64,000 nucleotides of DNA from Impatiens glandulifera (lineage: Eukaryota; Streptophyta; Magnoliopsida; Ericales; Balsaminaceae), in contig NC_061866.1 in the NCBI RefSeq assembly GCF_907164915.1, forward strand, positions 50,403,113-50,467,112, given 5' to 3'. A program made the position numbers and the translations under genes. This document shows, piece by piece, positions 22,790 to 43,154 of the stretch (position 1 is its first letter; the number at the start of each line of letters is the position of its first letter). The notes beneath the pieces are model-generated. The model searched no databases, was not told where the DNA came from, and saw only the letters and a list, made by a program, of their open reading frames with translations.

Positions 22790-23111
22790 ACAAAGTTTAC
22801 CGGGTAATAAGTGCTTACATCGTTCAATCCTCTCCTCCTTCGGCTGATATCGCCGCCTCTCTTTCTTCGGCGGATGTCATCGCCTCTTTTCTTTCGGCGG
22901 ATGTCACCGCCTCTTTTCCTTCGGCGGATGACTAATTTGTTGGTAAAATCTCGATTTAATTTGTCGTCGCCTTTCATTTTCGGGATTTTACAAATAAATT
23001 AAATCTAAATTTCACAAACAAATTAGTCATCCACCGAAGGAAAAGAGGCGTAGATATCTGTTGGAGGCGTGGAATGCACTACGTAAGTAATTATTACCTG
23101 GTAAACTTTGT
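22790..23111. mobile_element. Foldback element 3 with internal minisatellite
   Basis: Ends are inverted copies: acaaagtttaccgggtaata at 22790 and its near-complement tattacctggtaaactttgt ending at 23111. Further in, ggcggatgactaatttgttg is mirrored by caaacaaattagtcatccac. The left arm contains a unit of about 28 bp (ttcggcggatgtcaccgcct type) repeated three to four times, far richer in G+C than the surroundings. No flanking duplication is clear. The Arg-rich frame on the minus strand (RRKRGGDI repeats) only reflects the minisatellite. Confidence 0.72.
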
Positions 23112-25070
23112 CTCTCCAAAACCCTCTATATTTGGCTTGTTCATCTTATTCTCATCATCGATCAATTTATTTATCTCCTTTACAGCTATTTTCTCCGCTC
23201 GTTTTTAGCCTGTAGAGAGTTGACGATCTGTCTCAGCCTAGCTCTTTCCTTGCGACTAAGAGAGAAATTACGGAAGAACGTCATCCTTGACAGCGTAGAA
23301 CTCATCATCGCAATGGTGTATCAAGATCTTGAAAGTGAATTTATTTGTTAAAAAAAAAGACTTTCACCAAAATTAATAAAATGTAAATAGACCAATTTAC
23401 TTTAAAATACATGTTTAAATAGATCCGAAACTTTTTTTTTAAATGAATCTCAAGGGACGCATAGGACAAGATTATTCCAGTGAAGGTAATCTATTAGATT
23501 ATTGTTTGGTTTAAATAATTTAATTACCACCTACACCCTCAAATTCAATGTAGCTAGGCCATACTTTTTTTTACAATTTTATTTGTAAAAAATAATCTAA
23601 ACAAGGATATAGTCGTCGGATCATGATTATACACTTATTAAGTACAAATAATATCATTAAATTTTAATTTCGATTGCAAATTTAAATTGTGTACCATAAA
23701 CTAAATTTTAAATAAGTTTATGCCTAGTTAAAGTCTCTCATTTGTACTTTTCTTTTGAAAGCGTATTAACTTTTTTAAAATTTAAATTGAAGGTTTAATC
23801 TTAGTTTGTAGGAAATAAATTTAGAGTTTGACAAAAAAAAAAAAATAAAATAAAATAAAAAAAAATTATTTGGATTAAATGATAATGACTTAATATAGAG
23901 AATTTATAAAAACAAAATCATAAATAACTTAATAACTTTAAGTCAATCCAACTCTTATTTCCCACCATTCACATTAATTGAACACCTTTATCACAAATAT
24001 TATAATTCATAGTCATAATTTCTAAGTCATTTTGGTTATCTCTAAGATTAACTCATTGTTTTTTTTTTCAAAGATTTTTCTTTTTCATCTCTAAGGTATA
24101 AACCATAGCCACAAATTGTTCAAAACCTCGTTTCTCATATTATATTATATTTTATTACAAACACGATTTTAGAGTACTATATATATTCAATCAATGTTAT
24201 TCTAACAAAATTAATTTTGATTGTTTATAGAACAGTTTAATATTTGATGTTAGTAGTGATTTTTTAATAGCTTCATTAGTTGTTCTATTAGTTGTTCGGC
24301 ATTTTTTTTTTAAATTAAATTTTTGTAATAATACCTATAATAAAATAATTTTGCAATTCTTTTAGAGTACATATTATTTTGCATTTAAATGTGAAATATA
24401 TAAAGAAATCAAAATATATAATTCAACATGACTTATAAACCTAATTAAGTTAACCTAAAATAGACTTAATTATTAATTAAACATTTTAAAAGATTGGTAG
24501 ATGTTTTATTTTATTTTCGGCATGTTATATTTTTGTTGTTTTATTTAAACGAATTTATCATTTTTAATATACAATTACATTTTAAAACAATAGTTAATTT
24601 AACAAGAATTATGTGTCTAAGCTATGTAGTGTGTAAGTGTGGTCTGAATTTTAAGATATTATTATTTTGATTCTTCTGAGTTACTTTCTTCAATATAAAT
24701 TAGTGTTTGTTGGTCTCGAACTCATACGATATAAATTTAAAAACTTTGATAATATAAGATTATTTCATACTACTCGTTCCTTCTGTCTCCAAGAGTTTTC
24801 CTTTGTCCTCCGGTGAACTCTCTTGCCACATGATGAAGTTTCTTTGTCGGGACGAATGTGACTTTAAATTTAGCTTTTATTGTAACCGTTTATCAAAATT
24901 TTTTTCTTTAACCTTAATTGTATCAAATCAGTTAGATAAACCTAATTTTTAGTACGACGTAAACGAGAGTATATAATACTTTTACAATTTTCACACTATT
25001 TTTTTTTATTAAATTTAATTTTTAAATATAAATATTTTATAAATACTGAAAGTTTAGATAAATAATTTTT
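23112..25070. other. Intergenic, no gene recognised
   Basis: The stretch 23112-23340 is less AT-rich and might be a relic of coding DNA, but I recognise nothing in it. From 23340 on the sequence is AT-rich with homopolymer runs and no long open frame. The second RAD50-bearing duplication starts at 25071. Confidence 0.4.
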
Positions 25071-25563
25071 TTTACCAAACGTAAAAATTCTCTTTCAACT
25101 ATGACTTTGTAGATTTTCCAATGGAATCAAGATATTGCTTAAAAATGGGAAATTATCAATTTATAAATATGCTCATTATAACCTGGTTTGTACCATGTTT
25201 TAGTTAAAGTAAGATGTCTTTTTTTTGGTGAATTGTGTAACAACCGTAATTTCCTTTCTGTTTTAAATTTTCAGAAGGTTTGCCTGAGCTACAGATGCGC
25301 TGATATGGATCGTGAAATTCCAGCTTTAATGGGCGCGTCAAAGGCTATTCTTGAAAATGTCATATTTGTGCATCAAGGCGAGGCTAACTGGTCATTGCAT
25401 GATCCTTCAACATTGAAAAAGAAATTTGACGATATCTTCTTTGCTACTAGGTACTTATCATAACCTTTGGGATCATACATTTAGTTTTATTCTATTCAGT
25501 TGCACCAGCTTTGTGATACAATGTTAGGGTGTTATTAGCATTTTAGTGGGTTGAAATTTTTAA
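25071..25563 (+). pseudogene. RAD50 exon relic, copy 2
   Basis: This is the same 176-bp exon as at 6794-6969, here 25275-25450, with the same intron flanks. It has no stop: it reads CLSYRCADMDREIPALMG, NVIFVHQGEANWSLHDP and on to KKKFDDIFFATR. Several residues differ from the conserved family phrase HQDEANWPLQDPS (D to G, P to S, Q to H) in the ATPase Q-loop region. No further exons are nearby, so it is a fragment, not a gene. The homology with copy 1 begins at tttaccaaacgt, includes both introns, and continues into repeat A. Confidence 0.86.
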
Positions 25564-25570
25564 TTGGGCT

Positions 25571-25863
25571 AGTTATCTAATCCAAGTAAGTTAAGCGATT
25601 AGTTAGATATATCAGTATAAATAGTATAGAAGGTTAGTATTTGTAAATGTGTGAAATAAAGTTGAAGTTTCTTTTTCTCATCTAGTTCTTTACATTTTTT
25701 TTTCACAATTCCAACAATTATCAGTATTATTCGTATCACTTTGTTTACAAAGTTAGGGTTTAAAGTTTCACTTGAGTCCAGTAATATTACCCTGTAACAA
25801 TCCAGATAGTGATTTTATCCTATAAGAGATGATAAAATGCATCCCCTTACTTTGTACAGAGAA
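25571..25863. repeat. Repeat A, fifth copy
   Basis: Same unit as at 7087-10005, starting ctagttatctaatccaagt. It lacks the hAT MITE and the solo LTR seen in the left cluster, so it helps define those insertion sites. It leads straight into the B' array. Confidence 0.8.
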
Positions 25864-27804
25864 AATGTGGCATTATTTGTGTGTTGCAAATAATTAAAGA
25901 TTCCTGGTCTTACAGCAATACAAGTTGCTGTCATTATATTTGTTATGTAGTCAGAACTCTGATAATGACTTAAAGTTAGAACATTAAAATGGTGTGGGTA
26001 ATATTATTTATAAAATAACATTTGATATTTTAATCTCTCTCACTCTTATTTTGTTGATGTTTTAATATCTCTCTCATTACTTATTCTACTCCCCTAGTCT
26101 TAGCAGAACACAAAGGGAAAAAAAGTAAAAGGAGGAGGAGGAGGGAGAGGGAGAGGAGGAGGAGGATCCGAAACCGGAGTCCTCAACCTAGGAATCAGAG
26201 TATGCAGTAGTAAAGAGTCCGATATTATACCGAATAATATTTTATAATAATTAATTTTTAAAATAATTAACACTGTCACAATTTTTTTTTATCATTTTAC
26301 TCTTCAATTAAAATAAAGATTAAATATATAATTATTATTTGGCATCCCCTTATTTAGTACAGAGAAAAATGTGACATTATTTGTGTGTTGCAAATAATTA
26401 AAGATTCCTGATTCTTACAGCAATATAGGTTGCTGTCATTATATTTGTTATGTAGTCAGAACTCTGATAATGACTTAAAGTTAGAATATCAAAATGGTGT
26501 GGGTAATATTATTTATAAAATGACATTTGATATTTTAATCTCTTTCACTCTTATTTTGTTGATGTTTTAATATCTCTCTCACTATTTATTCTACTCCCCT
26601 AGTCTTAGCAGAACACAAAGGGAAAAAAAGTAAAAGGAGGAGGAGGAGGAGGAGGAGAGGGGGTTGGAGGGGGAGGAGGAGGATCCGAAGCCGGAGTCCT
26701 CCACCTAGGAATCAGAGTATGCAGTAGTAAAAAGCCGATATTATACCAAATAATATTTTATAATAATTAATTTTTAAAATAATTAGCACTGTCAAATTTT
26801 TTTTATCATTTTACTCTTCTATTAAAATAAAAATTAAATATATAATTATTATTTGGCATCCCTTACTTAGTACAGAGAAAATGTGGCATTATTTGTGTGT
26901 TGCAAATAATTAAAGATTCATGGTTCTTACAGCAATACAGGAGTTGCTGTCATTATATTTGTTATGTAGTCAGAACTCTGATAATGACTTAAAGTTAGAA
27001 CATCAAAATGGTGTGGGTAATATTATTTATAAAATGACATTTGATATTTTAATCTCTCTCACTCTTATTTTGTTAATGTTTTAATATCTCTCTCATTACT
27101 TATTCTACTCTCCTACTCTTAGCAGAACACAAAGGGAAAAAAGTAAAAGGAGGAGGAGGAGGAGGGGGAGGGGGAGGGGGAGGAGGAGGAGGATCCGAAG
27201 CCGGAGTCCTCCACTTAGAATCAGAGTATGCAGTAATAAAGAGCCCGATATTATACCAAATAATATTTTATAATAATTAATTTTTAAAATAATTAACACT
27301 GTCACAATTTTTTTTTATCATTTTACTCTTTTATTAAAATAAAGATTAAATATATAATTATTATTTGGCATCCCCTTACTTAGTACAGAGAAAATGTGGC
27401 ATTATTTGTGTGTTGTAAATAATTAAAGATTTCTGGTTTTTACAGCAATACAGGTTGCTGTCATTATATTTGTTATGTAGTCAGAACTCTGATAATGACT
27501 TAAAGTTAGAACATCAAAATGGTGTGGGTAATATTATTTATAAAATGACATTTGATATTTTAATCTTTCTCACTCTTATTTTGTTAATGTTTTAATATCT
27601 CTCTCACTACTTATTCTACTCCCCTAGTCTTAGCAGAACACAAAGAGAAAAAAAGTAAAAGGAAGAGGAGGGGGAGGAGGAGGAGGAGGATCCGAAGCCG
27701 GAGTCCTCCACCTAGGAATCAGAGTATGCAGTAGTAAAAAGCCGATATTATACCAAATAATATTTTATAATAATTAATTTTTAAAATAATTAGCACTGTC
27801 AAAT
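25864..27804 (+). repeat. Tandem array of repeat B', four units of about 515 bp
   Basis: Unit joints lie near 26341, 26854 and 27367 (phrase ggcatccccttacttagtac). Units match the 10006 copy but lack the helical exon and following intron: the sequence jumps from cttagcagaacacaa directly to agggaaaaaagtaaaagg. The purine tract and the RS-like tail (gga)n ccgaagccggagtcctcc...atgcagtag remain, followed by an AT-rich filler absent from the other array. A common deletion shared by all units shows that the deleted form was the one amplified. Confidence 0.8.
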
Positions 27805-28754
27805 TTTCTCTCTATATATATGATGAGAGAGAAAATAATAAATATATATATACAAAAAAATAGATAAAATACACAAATTAATTATGTGAGAGATAAATTA
27901 TATATATATACATAATAAATTGAGAATTGAGGAGAAAATAAATATATATATTTTAACTATTTTTTTTAAAATTAATTTAATAAATATGAAGACTAATAAT
28001 TTTAAAAAAAGACTTTTCATTACTTAGGAAGGAAATTTAATATATAAATGAAAAAATGATAAAATAAAAAACAAATTAATTATTAGTTATACAAAATAAA
28101 AATAAATAGATATTTAATATTAAATATAAAATTATTAATAAGGTAATATATATTTTATGTAATTTGTATGAAAAATAATATATTTTATATGAGAGAGAAA
28201 ATAAAATAAAAATAAATTAAGAAAAATAAATTAATAATTATGGTAAAAAAATAAATTAATATATATATTAACGGAAAAAAAAGATAAATTAGTAATTATA
28301 AAATAAGAGTTAAATTAGTAATTATTATAAAAGAGAATTTGAGAATTATTATTAGTAGGTATATACTTGCAAAATAATATAGGAAAAATATAAATAATTT
28401 TTTTATAAAATATTTAATTTAATAAAAGAGAATATATTTATATGAAGAGAAAATATATAATATAAATATATAATTAATTATTAATAATTGTTTGATAATA
28501 TAAGTAAATTTTATGAAAATAAATAAATAAGTAAAAGAATCAAATTTTTGAAAAAATATATAATAATTATTAATTTATCTCTCATTTTGTAATTACTAAT
28601 TTCTTTTTTTATCAATTTTTTTTTTCATAAGACAATATGAAAAATATATATATAAATGAGAAGAGAAAAAATAAAAAAATTAATTATTAAAAATACAAAC
28701 ATAATATTAAGTGCGTCTCTCCTAAATTTATATATATTATTTTTTTCTTCTTAA

Positions 28755-28757
<3 letters not shown>

Positions 28758-28821
<64 letters not shown>
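28758..28821. repeat. (AT)n microsatellite
   Basis: About 32 dinucleotide units without interruption, in the AT-rich block. Confidence 0.95.
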
Positions 28822-28824
<3 letters not shown>

Positions 28825-30379
28825 GTAGCCCTAATAATTAATTTATATTTTATTTTCTATTTCATTATATATATATATATATTATATTTTATCATTAATT
28901 TTATAATAATACAAAAAAATTATATTATTTTACAAATAAAATTTTAAAAACCAATATTAAACATTATCCCAGTTTATAAGAATTTTTCTCTTCTATCAAA
29001 ATTACTTATACATAATTACTAATTTATTTCTCTTACTTTAATTATTTTAATTATTAGTTTAACTTTCCTAATTAAATTTTATTTTATTTTATTAATGTTT
29101 GTTTCTTAATTATATTTTTTTATTATTATATGTCTTATATATATTATTTTTATTCATTAATTTTATATAAATTTATATTTAATATTAAATATTTATTTAT
29201 TTTTTTATATAAATATTTATGATATAATAATAATAATATATATAATAATAATAATATATATAATGACGTTTAATAGGATTGATTAAACTTACACTAAAAT
29301 TACAAATTTCTCCATTTTAAATATTAAATATTCATTGATCTTTCATATTAATAATATATATTTCTTAATTAATTTTCTTTTTTATTTTCTTTCTCATCCT
29401 ATATATATATATATATATTTTATAACTCTAATAATTAATTAATTTTTTATTTTCTTTTCCCTCATTTTTATATATATATAAATATATATATTTATATATA
29501 TATTTATTATCTTTCTCATTTTCTATATATATTTCATATATTTTTACACATAATTTTTATATTTTTTAATAAAATAAAAAATTATAAATATTTTAATTTA
29601 TTTAAAAAAATAATATTAAACTGTTCTCTCAATCTATATATATATATATAACGTGGTCTAAATAGGGAGTGAAATCGCCTTCGAAATCCATCAGCTCCAG
29701 TTCGAAATTGGCAATGATCATAGGTTAGATTTAACACAAAAGGCCAATGAGACCATCATCCAGTTAGCATTGCATCTCTTTAACCGTAAAAGATAAATAG
29801 TTTAGGGTTCGTAAGATATATGCTGTTTATTTTTTTTTGAAAAAGAATAGAAAGCTTACCACAAGTTGAGGAGAGAGTGAAATTGTCTTTAAAATTCATC
29901 CGCTACAGTTCGAAATCATCAACGTTGAAGCTGTCATTCAGCTTCATTGCTCATCTAGTGGTGCATGATAGTGTCTCGCACCAAAATCCTAAGTAAAAAT
30001 AAATAAATAAGTGAGAAACGGAAAAGTTAAAAAAAGAACATGTAAGAGAAATAAAAGTTCACAACTATTTATAATGTTTTTTTCTTATTTATGTTTAATT
30101 CTCATTAATTTATCATTTATTAAATTTAACGATTTTATCTTATTTATTTCTAATCTTTCATTTATTAAATTGAACTTTTTTTTATATTAAGATAAAATAA
30201 TAAAAATAATAATTAGGAAAGAGAAATTAGTAAAATAAAATAAAAATGAATTAGTAAAAATAAATTAATAATTATGATAAGAGAGAAACAGTTATAAAAT
30301 GTTAAAAAAATATAATAAGTCTATGTGAGCTGTAGTGAGAGCGTAGATGTCACCCTATATTTATTTTTGTCATAATATA

Positions 30380-30640
30380 TTATATATATAAAAAAGAGAT
30401 AAAATACACAAATTAATTATGAGAGATAAATTATATATATATAATAAATATGAGGAGAAAATAAATATATATATTTTAACTATTTTATTAAAAATTTATT
30501 TAATAAATATGAAGACTAATAATTAAAAAAAAAAGACTTTTCATTACTTAGTAAAGGAAACTTAATATATAATATATAAATGAAAAAGTGATAAAATAAA
30601 AAATAAATTAATTATTAGTTATACAAAATTAATTAATTAA
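30380..30640. repeat. Direct repeat of 27845-28095
   Basis: Both copies share agataaaatacacaaatt, aataaatatgaagactaat and gacttttcattacttag in the same order, with small indels, about 2.5 kb apart. Non-coding. Confidence 0.7.
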
Positions 30641-30978
30641 TTATATATATATATAATGAGAGAGAAAATAAAAACTGAAATTAATTAGAAAATATATTAT
30701 AGATAAATTAGTATAGTTATGGAAATATAATTATGATAGGAGAGAGAAACTCATATAAAATGAGGAAACTAATAATTATATTAAGGAAGAGAAATATATA
30801 TATATATATATATATATTAAGAGAGAGAAAATAATTAATATAATTAAATTAGGAAAGAAAAATGACTTGATTTGTGGATGATTGTGGAGAGAGCGTGTTT
30901 TTCACCTCCAACATTTTAAATTAAGCGTCATTAGTACAAATACAATGATTTCAGTACAAATAAATTTAGAATCGCAAA

Positions 30979-31060
30979 ATATTTGAATCATAGGTTCCAC
31001 ACATAATTCAAAATAATGAACAAAAATATTGATAATTATTATTATTATTATTATTATATA
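30979..31060. repeat. Dispersed repeat shared with 47527-47600
   Basis: Both sites read atttgaatcataggttccac, then cataattcaaaataatgaac, and end in an (att)n run. One or two bases differ across about 75 bp, although the sites are 16.5 kb apart and on either side of five genes. Confidence 0.75.
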
Positions 31061-32115
31061 ATTGTTTAATGAAAAATCGATAACCCAACGGAACTGATAG
31101 CTTATGGGTTTCATTATATCAGTTTATTGCTTAATCGATTCTAACGATTCCGGTTAACTAGTTTTTTTACTAGTTAAATGGTTTGGTTTTCGGTTGAACT
31201 ATTTTTTTAACAGTTTAACTAGTAAATTTGTAAAAATTTAATATATATTTATATTTTTTAATTTATATTAGTTATTTTTATAAATATTATATATATTTAT
31301 AAATAATATTTAATAATTTATATATATTAGTTATTTTTAAAATTTTAATTATTTTAAAAACTCTAATTTATATAGTTATTAGTTTAAAAATGGAGACTTT
31401 TAAAATATATTATATTTTATAATATTATATTGTTACAATAATATAATATATTATAAAATATTTATAAATATTTATAAATATTTTTATGAAATATTATTAT
31501 AATATATTATAATATGATAGGACAGCGCAAACAAGAATTTTGAAAAAAAAAATATTTAATAAATTTAATACTTAATATAAAAATTAAATTATTGGTTCAC
31601 TGTTAAATCGGTTAATCGATAAAACTAGAATCGGTAAAACTGATATAAATACTAATCGATTAACCGATTTGTAAAATAATATGTAAAATCGAATTTAAAC
31701 GAGACAGTTGAACACCTTTAGTCGGGGGCATGAATTCAAATTCTTTAAGATATTATAAAACACAATTTAGATTATAAATATTTGTATTTTTTTTTTATAA
31801 AATTTTAAAATTATAATTTGAGAAAACTTTATTTATATATATTTATAAATTAGATTTTGTATGGTTTGTTAATAAAAATATTTATAAATAATATATTTAT
31901 ATATTATATAAAATTAGAAGATAGAAATTATATATAAGAAATTAAATAGTAAATAATACAAAGAGAAAGAAAATATTTATAGTATAAATAGTTGTTACCT
32001 TTTATATATTTTTGTATTTAAATACTTCATCTTTTAACATTCTGTTATGCTTTTTTATTGGGTTAACATGTACTTACAGTTCTAACTATTATCTTCCAAG
32101 AATTGATAATTTGTA

Positions 32116-39264
<7,149 letters not shown>

Positions 39265-39592
39265 ATAGCAAAATATAGCCCTCTTTTTTTATTTATTAGT
39301 CTTTCTTTTTAGTTGAATTAATTTTTTTTTGCAAGTAAAGATTGTTTAATTTTTTAACTATAAGTTGATATATAACTCAAAAACTTTTTATTAATAATAA
39401 TCAGTATTTGAAGGAAACAAGAACATTGCTGCGAATAAATTTGGCATACTAAATCTCCAATAAAACTCCAATCACTCTTTCCATAATTCATCTACAAAGC
39501 CAAAGCCAAAATTATATGGATAAAATGGAAAGCCTTTTAGGGTTCATACATACATTCTTACAATACATTCTTACAATACATAACAACAGTGT
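39265..39592. other. Shared 3' region between convergent genes
   Basis: The AAA ATPase (plus) and the S21 gene (minus) end 328 bp apart. The interval is AT-rich and must hold both 3' UTRs and polyadenylation signals. Candidate near-upstream elements are attaataataatcag near 39391 for the plus strand and several ttatt runs for the minus strand. No separate gene. Confidence 0.5.
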
Positions 39593-40836
39593 CTAGGGAA
39601 GGTTTTCAGGAACTTCCCAGTTATCATCATCTCCTGTATCTTTCTGGGCTTTCGGGGTGGTACCGTTGCTGCCTTCTTGTCTTTCCTGTGCCGCTGGACC
39701 CCTAAACATCGTTCGTCTGCACAATTATTAAGGAACATATCATTCATCATGCATAGTTTTAAATGACCCTTTGCATTTCAATCATTAAAATATCCTCCAA
39801 TAGAGCTAAGCTAGATGTGTGCACCAACAACATCAATCAATCTGATATGAAAAAGAGATGAGGGTTTCAAAAAGGGCAAATCACAAAATGAAATCCATTA
39901 GAAGTAGCAGTGTTCTAAACATCTCTAATAAAGACTTTTCCTTTCTAAATAGAATTCTACATACAATACAACCCCATTTTGGAGCTCATAACACACTCTC
40001 AAGTCCATACTATAAAGTGATTTTGTGTATTCCATTTCAAGAACTGACAATTGTTGGTGGTGTCAATTGATAAACCAAGGTGTAAGCAAAATGGGGGGCA
40101 TTTCTATTGCAATTGCAATTGCAAACATGCATAACAAAGAAGATTTGGATCTTAATGAGGAACCAACTAACTATGTATGCATATTTGCCCATCCAATTCA
40201 GAGTAATTAATTAATCAATCATATGAAAAAAAGGGAAGATTAGAGAAGCTGAGAATGACTAAGTTAAGGATTTCTATCTCTAGTTTGGTTATCTCCAACC
40301 AACCCCAGGAGGCTATGAATTCTAGAAGAAGCTATCATCATATATAGTGTAGATTCAGTTAGTTAGTTAGTTAGTTAGGGTGAAAGAGAAAAGAGGCGAA
40401 CGAAAACCACCAACCACCTTCGGCGATTGCGCTTGGCGGCGTCGCGGGTCCTGCGTTTAACTTCATCCTGCTTATTCTCAAAGAACCTCCTGCGTTTGCA
40501 TTCCTGGATGATGCCGGCCCTCATGACCTCCCTCCTGAATCGATTCAACAGCTTCTCCTCTGGCTCGTTATCTTCCACAATCACCTGAACGTTGTAGGCC
40601 GACCGGAAAAACAAAGTGTTGGCGTAAGCCAGGGACGGGCATACCACCGACGACAACAGATCATCAGAGGATGAGCGGTGGTTCGCGACAATTGGAAGAA
40701 GGCCGCCGCGTCTGTCCTTGGAAGAGATAGTTTCGGATGGGAGATGGAGATTGGTAAGCTTAGGCGGCGACAGTGAAGGTGGCTTGGAGGAAGGGATGAA
40801 GAAGGAGATGAGATTGGAGAGAGATGAGGCAGCCAT
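39593..40836 (-). CDS. RPS21/GHS1: Plastid 30S ribosomal protein bS21c
   Basis: Nuclear-encoded small-subunit protein of plastid ribosomes. In Arabidopsis its loss gives the glucose-hypersensitive ghs1 phenotype (from memory). Two exons, 40836-40418 and 39716-39593, give 180 residues. Residues 1 to about 60 are Ser/Pro-rich with few acidic residues, as in a chloroplast transit peptide. The S21 core follows: NVQVIVEDNEPEEKLLNRFR, then the basic helix EVMRAGIIQECKRRRFFENK and KRRTRDAAKRNRRR. The C-terminal tail, from exon 2, is acidic (TGDDDNWEVPENLP), a plant-type extension. The ATG was chosen as the first in a frame that starts like a transit peptide. Its 3' end faces the AAA ATPase gene. Confidence 0.93.
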
Positions 40837-43154
40837 TAGAGAACAGATGAGGAGGCAGGCGGTTCTCTATTCTTTAACTTCTCCCTTTCTCTACTCTACT
40901 CTTCTATTACTTATTAGTATTTCCGGATAAGATTTCTTTCTACCTCCAATATTATAATTATATTGCCCTTTATTTATTTATTTCTTTATAAATTTTATTT
41001 TCAAATAAAATATACCCACCTAATTTCAAATTTAGTTATATGTATAAAAAATAAACGGTAATAATATGAACAGGATAGGTCTAAATGTCTTAAATCATGT
41101 TAATTTCTTATTTATTTTTTAAAATAAATAAATAATATTTTATTAAAACAATATATATATATATATAATCTCAAAATTTGTTTAATTGTAAAAAAAAAAG
41201 GATAGATAAGATTATTACAATCAAAAGATAATATTTATAATAATAAATAAAAATGATTTGATTTTTCAACTACTAGTATCCTTCTCATTAATATTTCTGT
41301 TATTTATATTTACTATTATTGTTAATATATGTATAATATGTTATTTTATTTATGCTATTATATTTTACTGAAAATTAATTTTAATAGTTATACTATTTGT
41401 TAATATTTTTTTAGACAAATTTATTAATAATTTTAACATTACAATATCAAAATTTATAATAATAAAATGTTTATACTATTATAATTACTAACATTTTTAT
41501 TATAAAACAAATAAATAGTATTTTTAATATGTCAACAATGTATCGTTAGCATCTTTATTAACATTAATATTTATAACAATATAATTAAACAAATAATATC
41601 TTATTTATGTATATCACTTTTTTTTAAATATTTAACAAAATAACATTAAAAACACTTACTCCCTCTCACGTTTATGTTCAAAATAATTTCATGTAATATA
41701 GAGAAAAAAAACTTAATAAATAATATACTATTTTGACTTTTAACTATTATTAGATATTGTAATTATAATTATGTATGAAAAACTTAAAAAAAAAAAAAAA
41801 AAATTATTATGATTATTTCTATATTATTTATAAATATCATAATTAACTTTATTATTCATAAATAAAGTTTTTATTTAACCAATTTGAATAATTCAAATTC
41901 AAAAAATATATTTTTATTTTCAGTTCTTTTACCTCATTACCCATAACCAAAATATTAAAATAATTTTTATTTTTATTTTTTATTTTTTATTTTATTATTA
42001 TATTATTATCTTTTTACTTTAAAAATATATACATCCCCATCTTTTATTGTCTCTACAAGAAAGGATAATTAAAATTTAAAAATATACATAATTTGAATTT
42101 GATATCTATTTTTTTTTAAATCATTATTTGTTTTTCAAGACAAATATAAATAATATGTATTTATTTTTTTAAGTGAATTTTATATATAATTATATTATTT
42201 AGCAATAATTTTGTCAAATTAATAAAATCAATACAACCGAATTCGATTTGAGATTTTCTCATACCTGACTTAAGGGTTTGATTATACATTTGAGTGTATA
42301 AATGTACCGAAACATTAATACCCTAATCACATATACAATATAATCCAGATGTACTGTGCAATAATAAAGAATAATAATAATTTACCAATGTAAAGACTGT
42401 ATTGGATGAGTTGTTCAATGAACAAAAATTAGGTCACATGTTCTAATAGTATATTGTTTATATTGTACTAAAAGTTAAAACTGTATTAACACAAACTTTA
42501 ACCTTTCAAAAGAAGACATTTTAAAGAAAACAAGTAACCAGCCTATGCTAGTTTCTATTTTATAAAGAAACTAAGGTCTATTTTTTATAATAATTTCTTA
42601 TATCACTATCAACTTATATCTCTAAGCAGAAATACAACTTATATTCCTAACAAATAAAATATCACCTCTAATCAAATAACTGCTAATTGTTGTAAACCAA
42701 TAGAGTTTACTATGATTTGAACACATTTTAACTAAAATTAGTATTAGGTTCCAACTATATTGTTATATACATAAACTAATAATAATAATACAGTCAATTT
42801 GGAAGTATTTAACAACTGGTTCTTCTACAAACTAGATATGTTATGGGTCCTGGAAAATAGCTTGCTTCTGATAGGAGTATGGACAAAGTATTCCATGTTT
42901 GTTCTTAAAACATTGTTTTCTTCATGAAGAGAAAACCCACAAAAGCTAAAGAGTATGTATGTATGTATACATAATACACATAATTAATGTAATGATGTCA
43001 AAACAGGCTATTCCCCTAAAGTTTAACACACAGGACAAAGTTTAGTTTTCAACCTTATTATTGTTATCATTTATTCTATCTGACTGATATCAGCATCAGC
43101 AGAATATATGAATCCAACAAAGTAGTCAATTCAGATTTTATAAAATGCATATTA
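40837..43154. other. Intergenic between S21 and sulfite oxidase genes
   Basis: The first 100 bases hold the S21 5' UTR and promoter. The rest is AT-rich with poly-A runs (41791-41810) and short repeats, including a (gtat)n run of about four units at 42953-42968. No coding content recognised. The last few hundred bases are the sulfite oxidase 3' UTR. Confidence 0.45.

Larger units (their letters stand above)
27805..32100. other. AT-rich low-complexity intergenic block
   Basis: No gene. The block holds long A/T tracts, an (AT)n run at 28758-28821, shorter (AT)n runs near 28870, 29405 and 29640, and (TTA)n at about 31032-31056. A direct repeat of about 250 bp joins 27845-28095 with 30380-30640. 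Two related stretches near 29655-29720 and 29870-29930 (gagtgaaat...catc.gct.cagttcgaaat) are divergent copies of each other. Around 31080-31720 the phrases aaccgatt and ggttaatcg and the right end ttgaacacctttag suggest a decayed hAT MITE whose left end was not found. Confidence 0.55.

Noticed and set aside
22780..22977. Minus-strand frame with RRKRGGDI repeats
   Set aside because: It mirrors the 28-bp minisatellite of foldback element 3. No family resemblance and no support outside the repeat.
31080..31720. hAT MITE with ttgaacacctttag right end
   Set aside because: Subterminal aaccgatt words and one terminus are seen, but no matching left terminus or 8-bp duplication could be found. Mentioned only within the AT-rich block.
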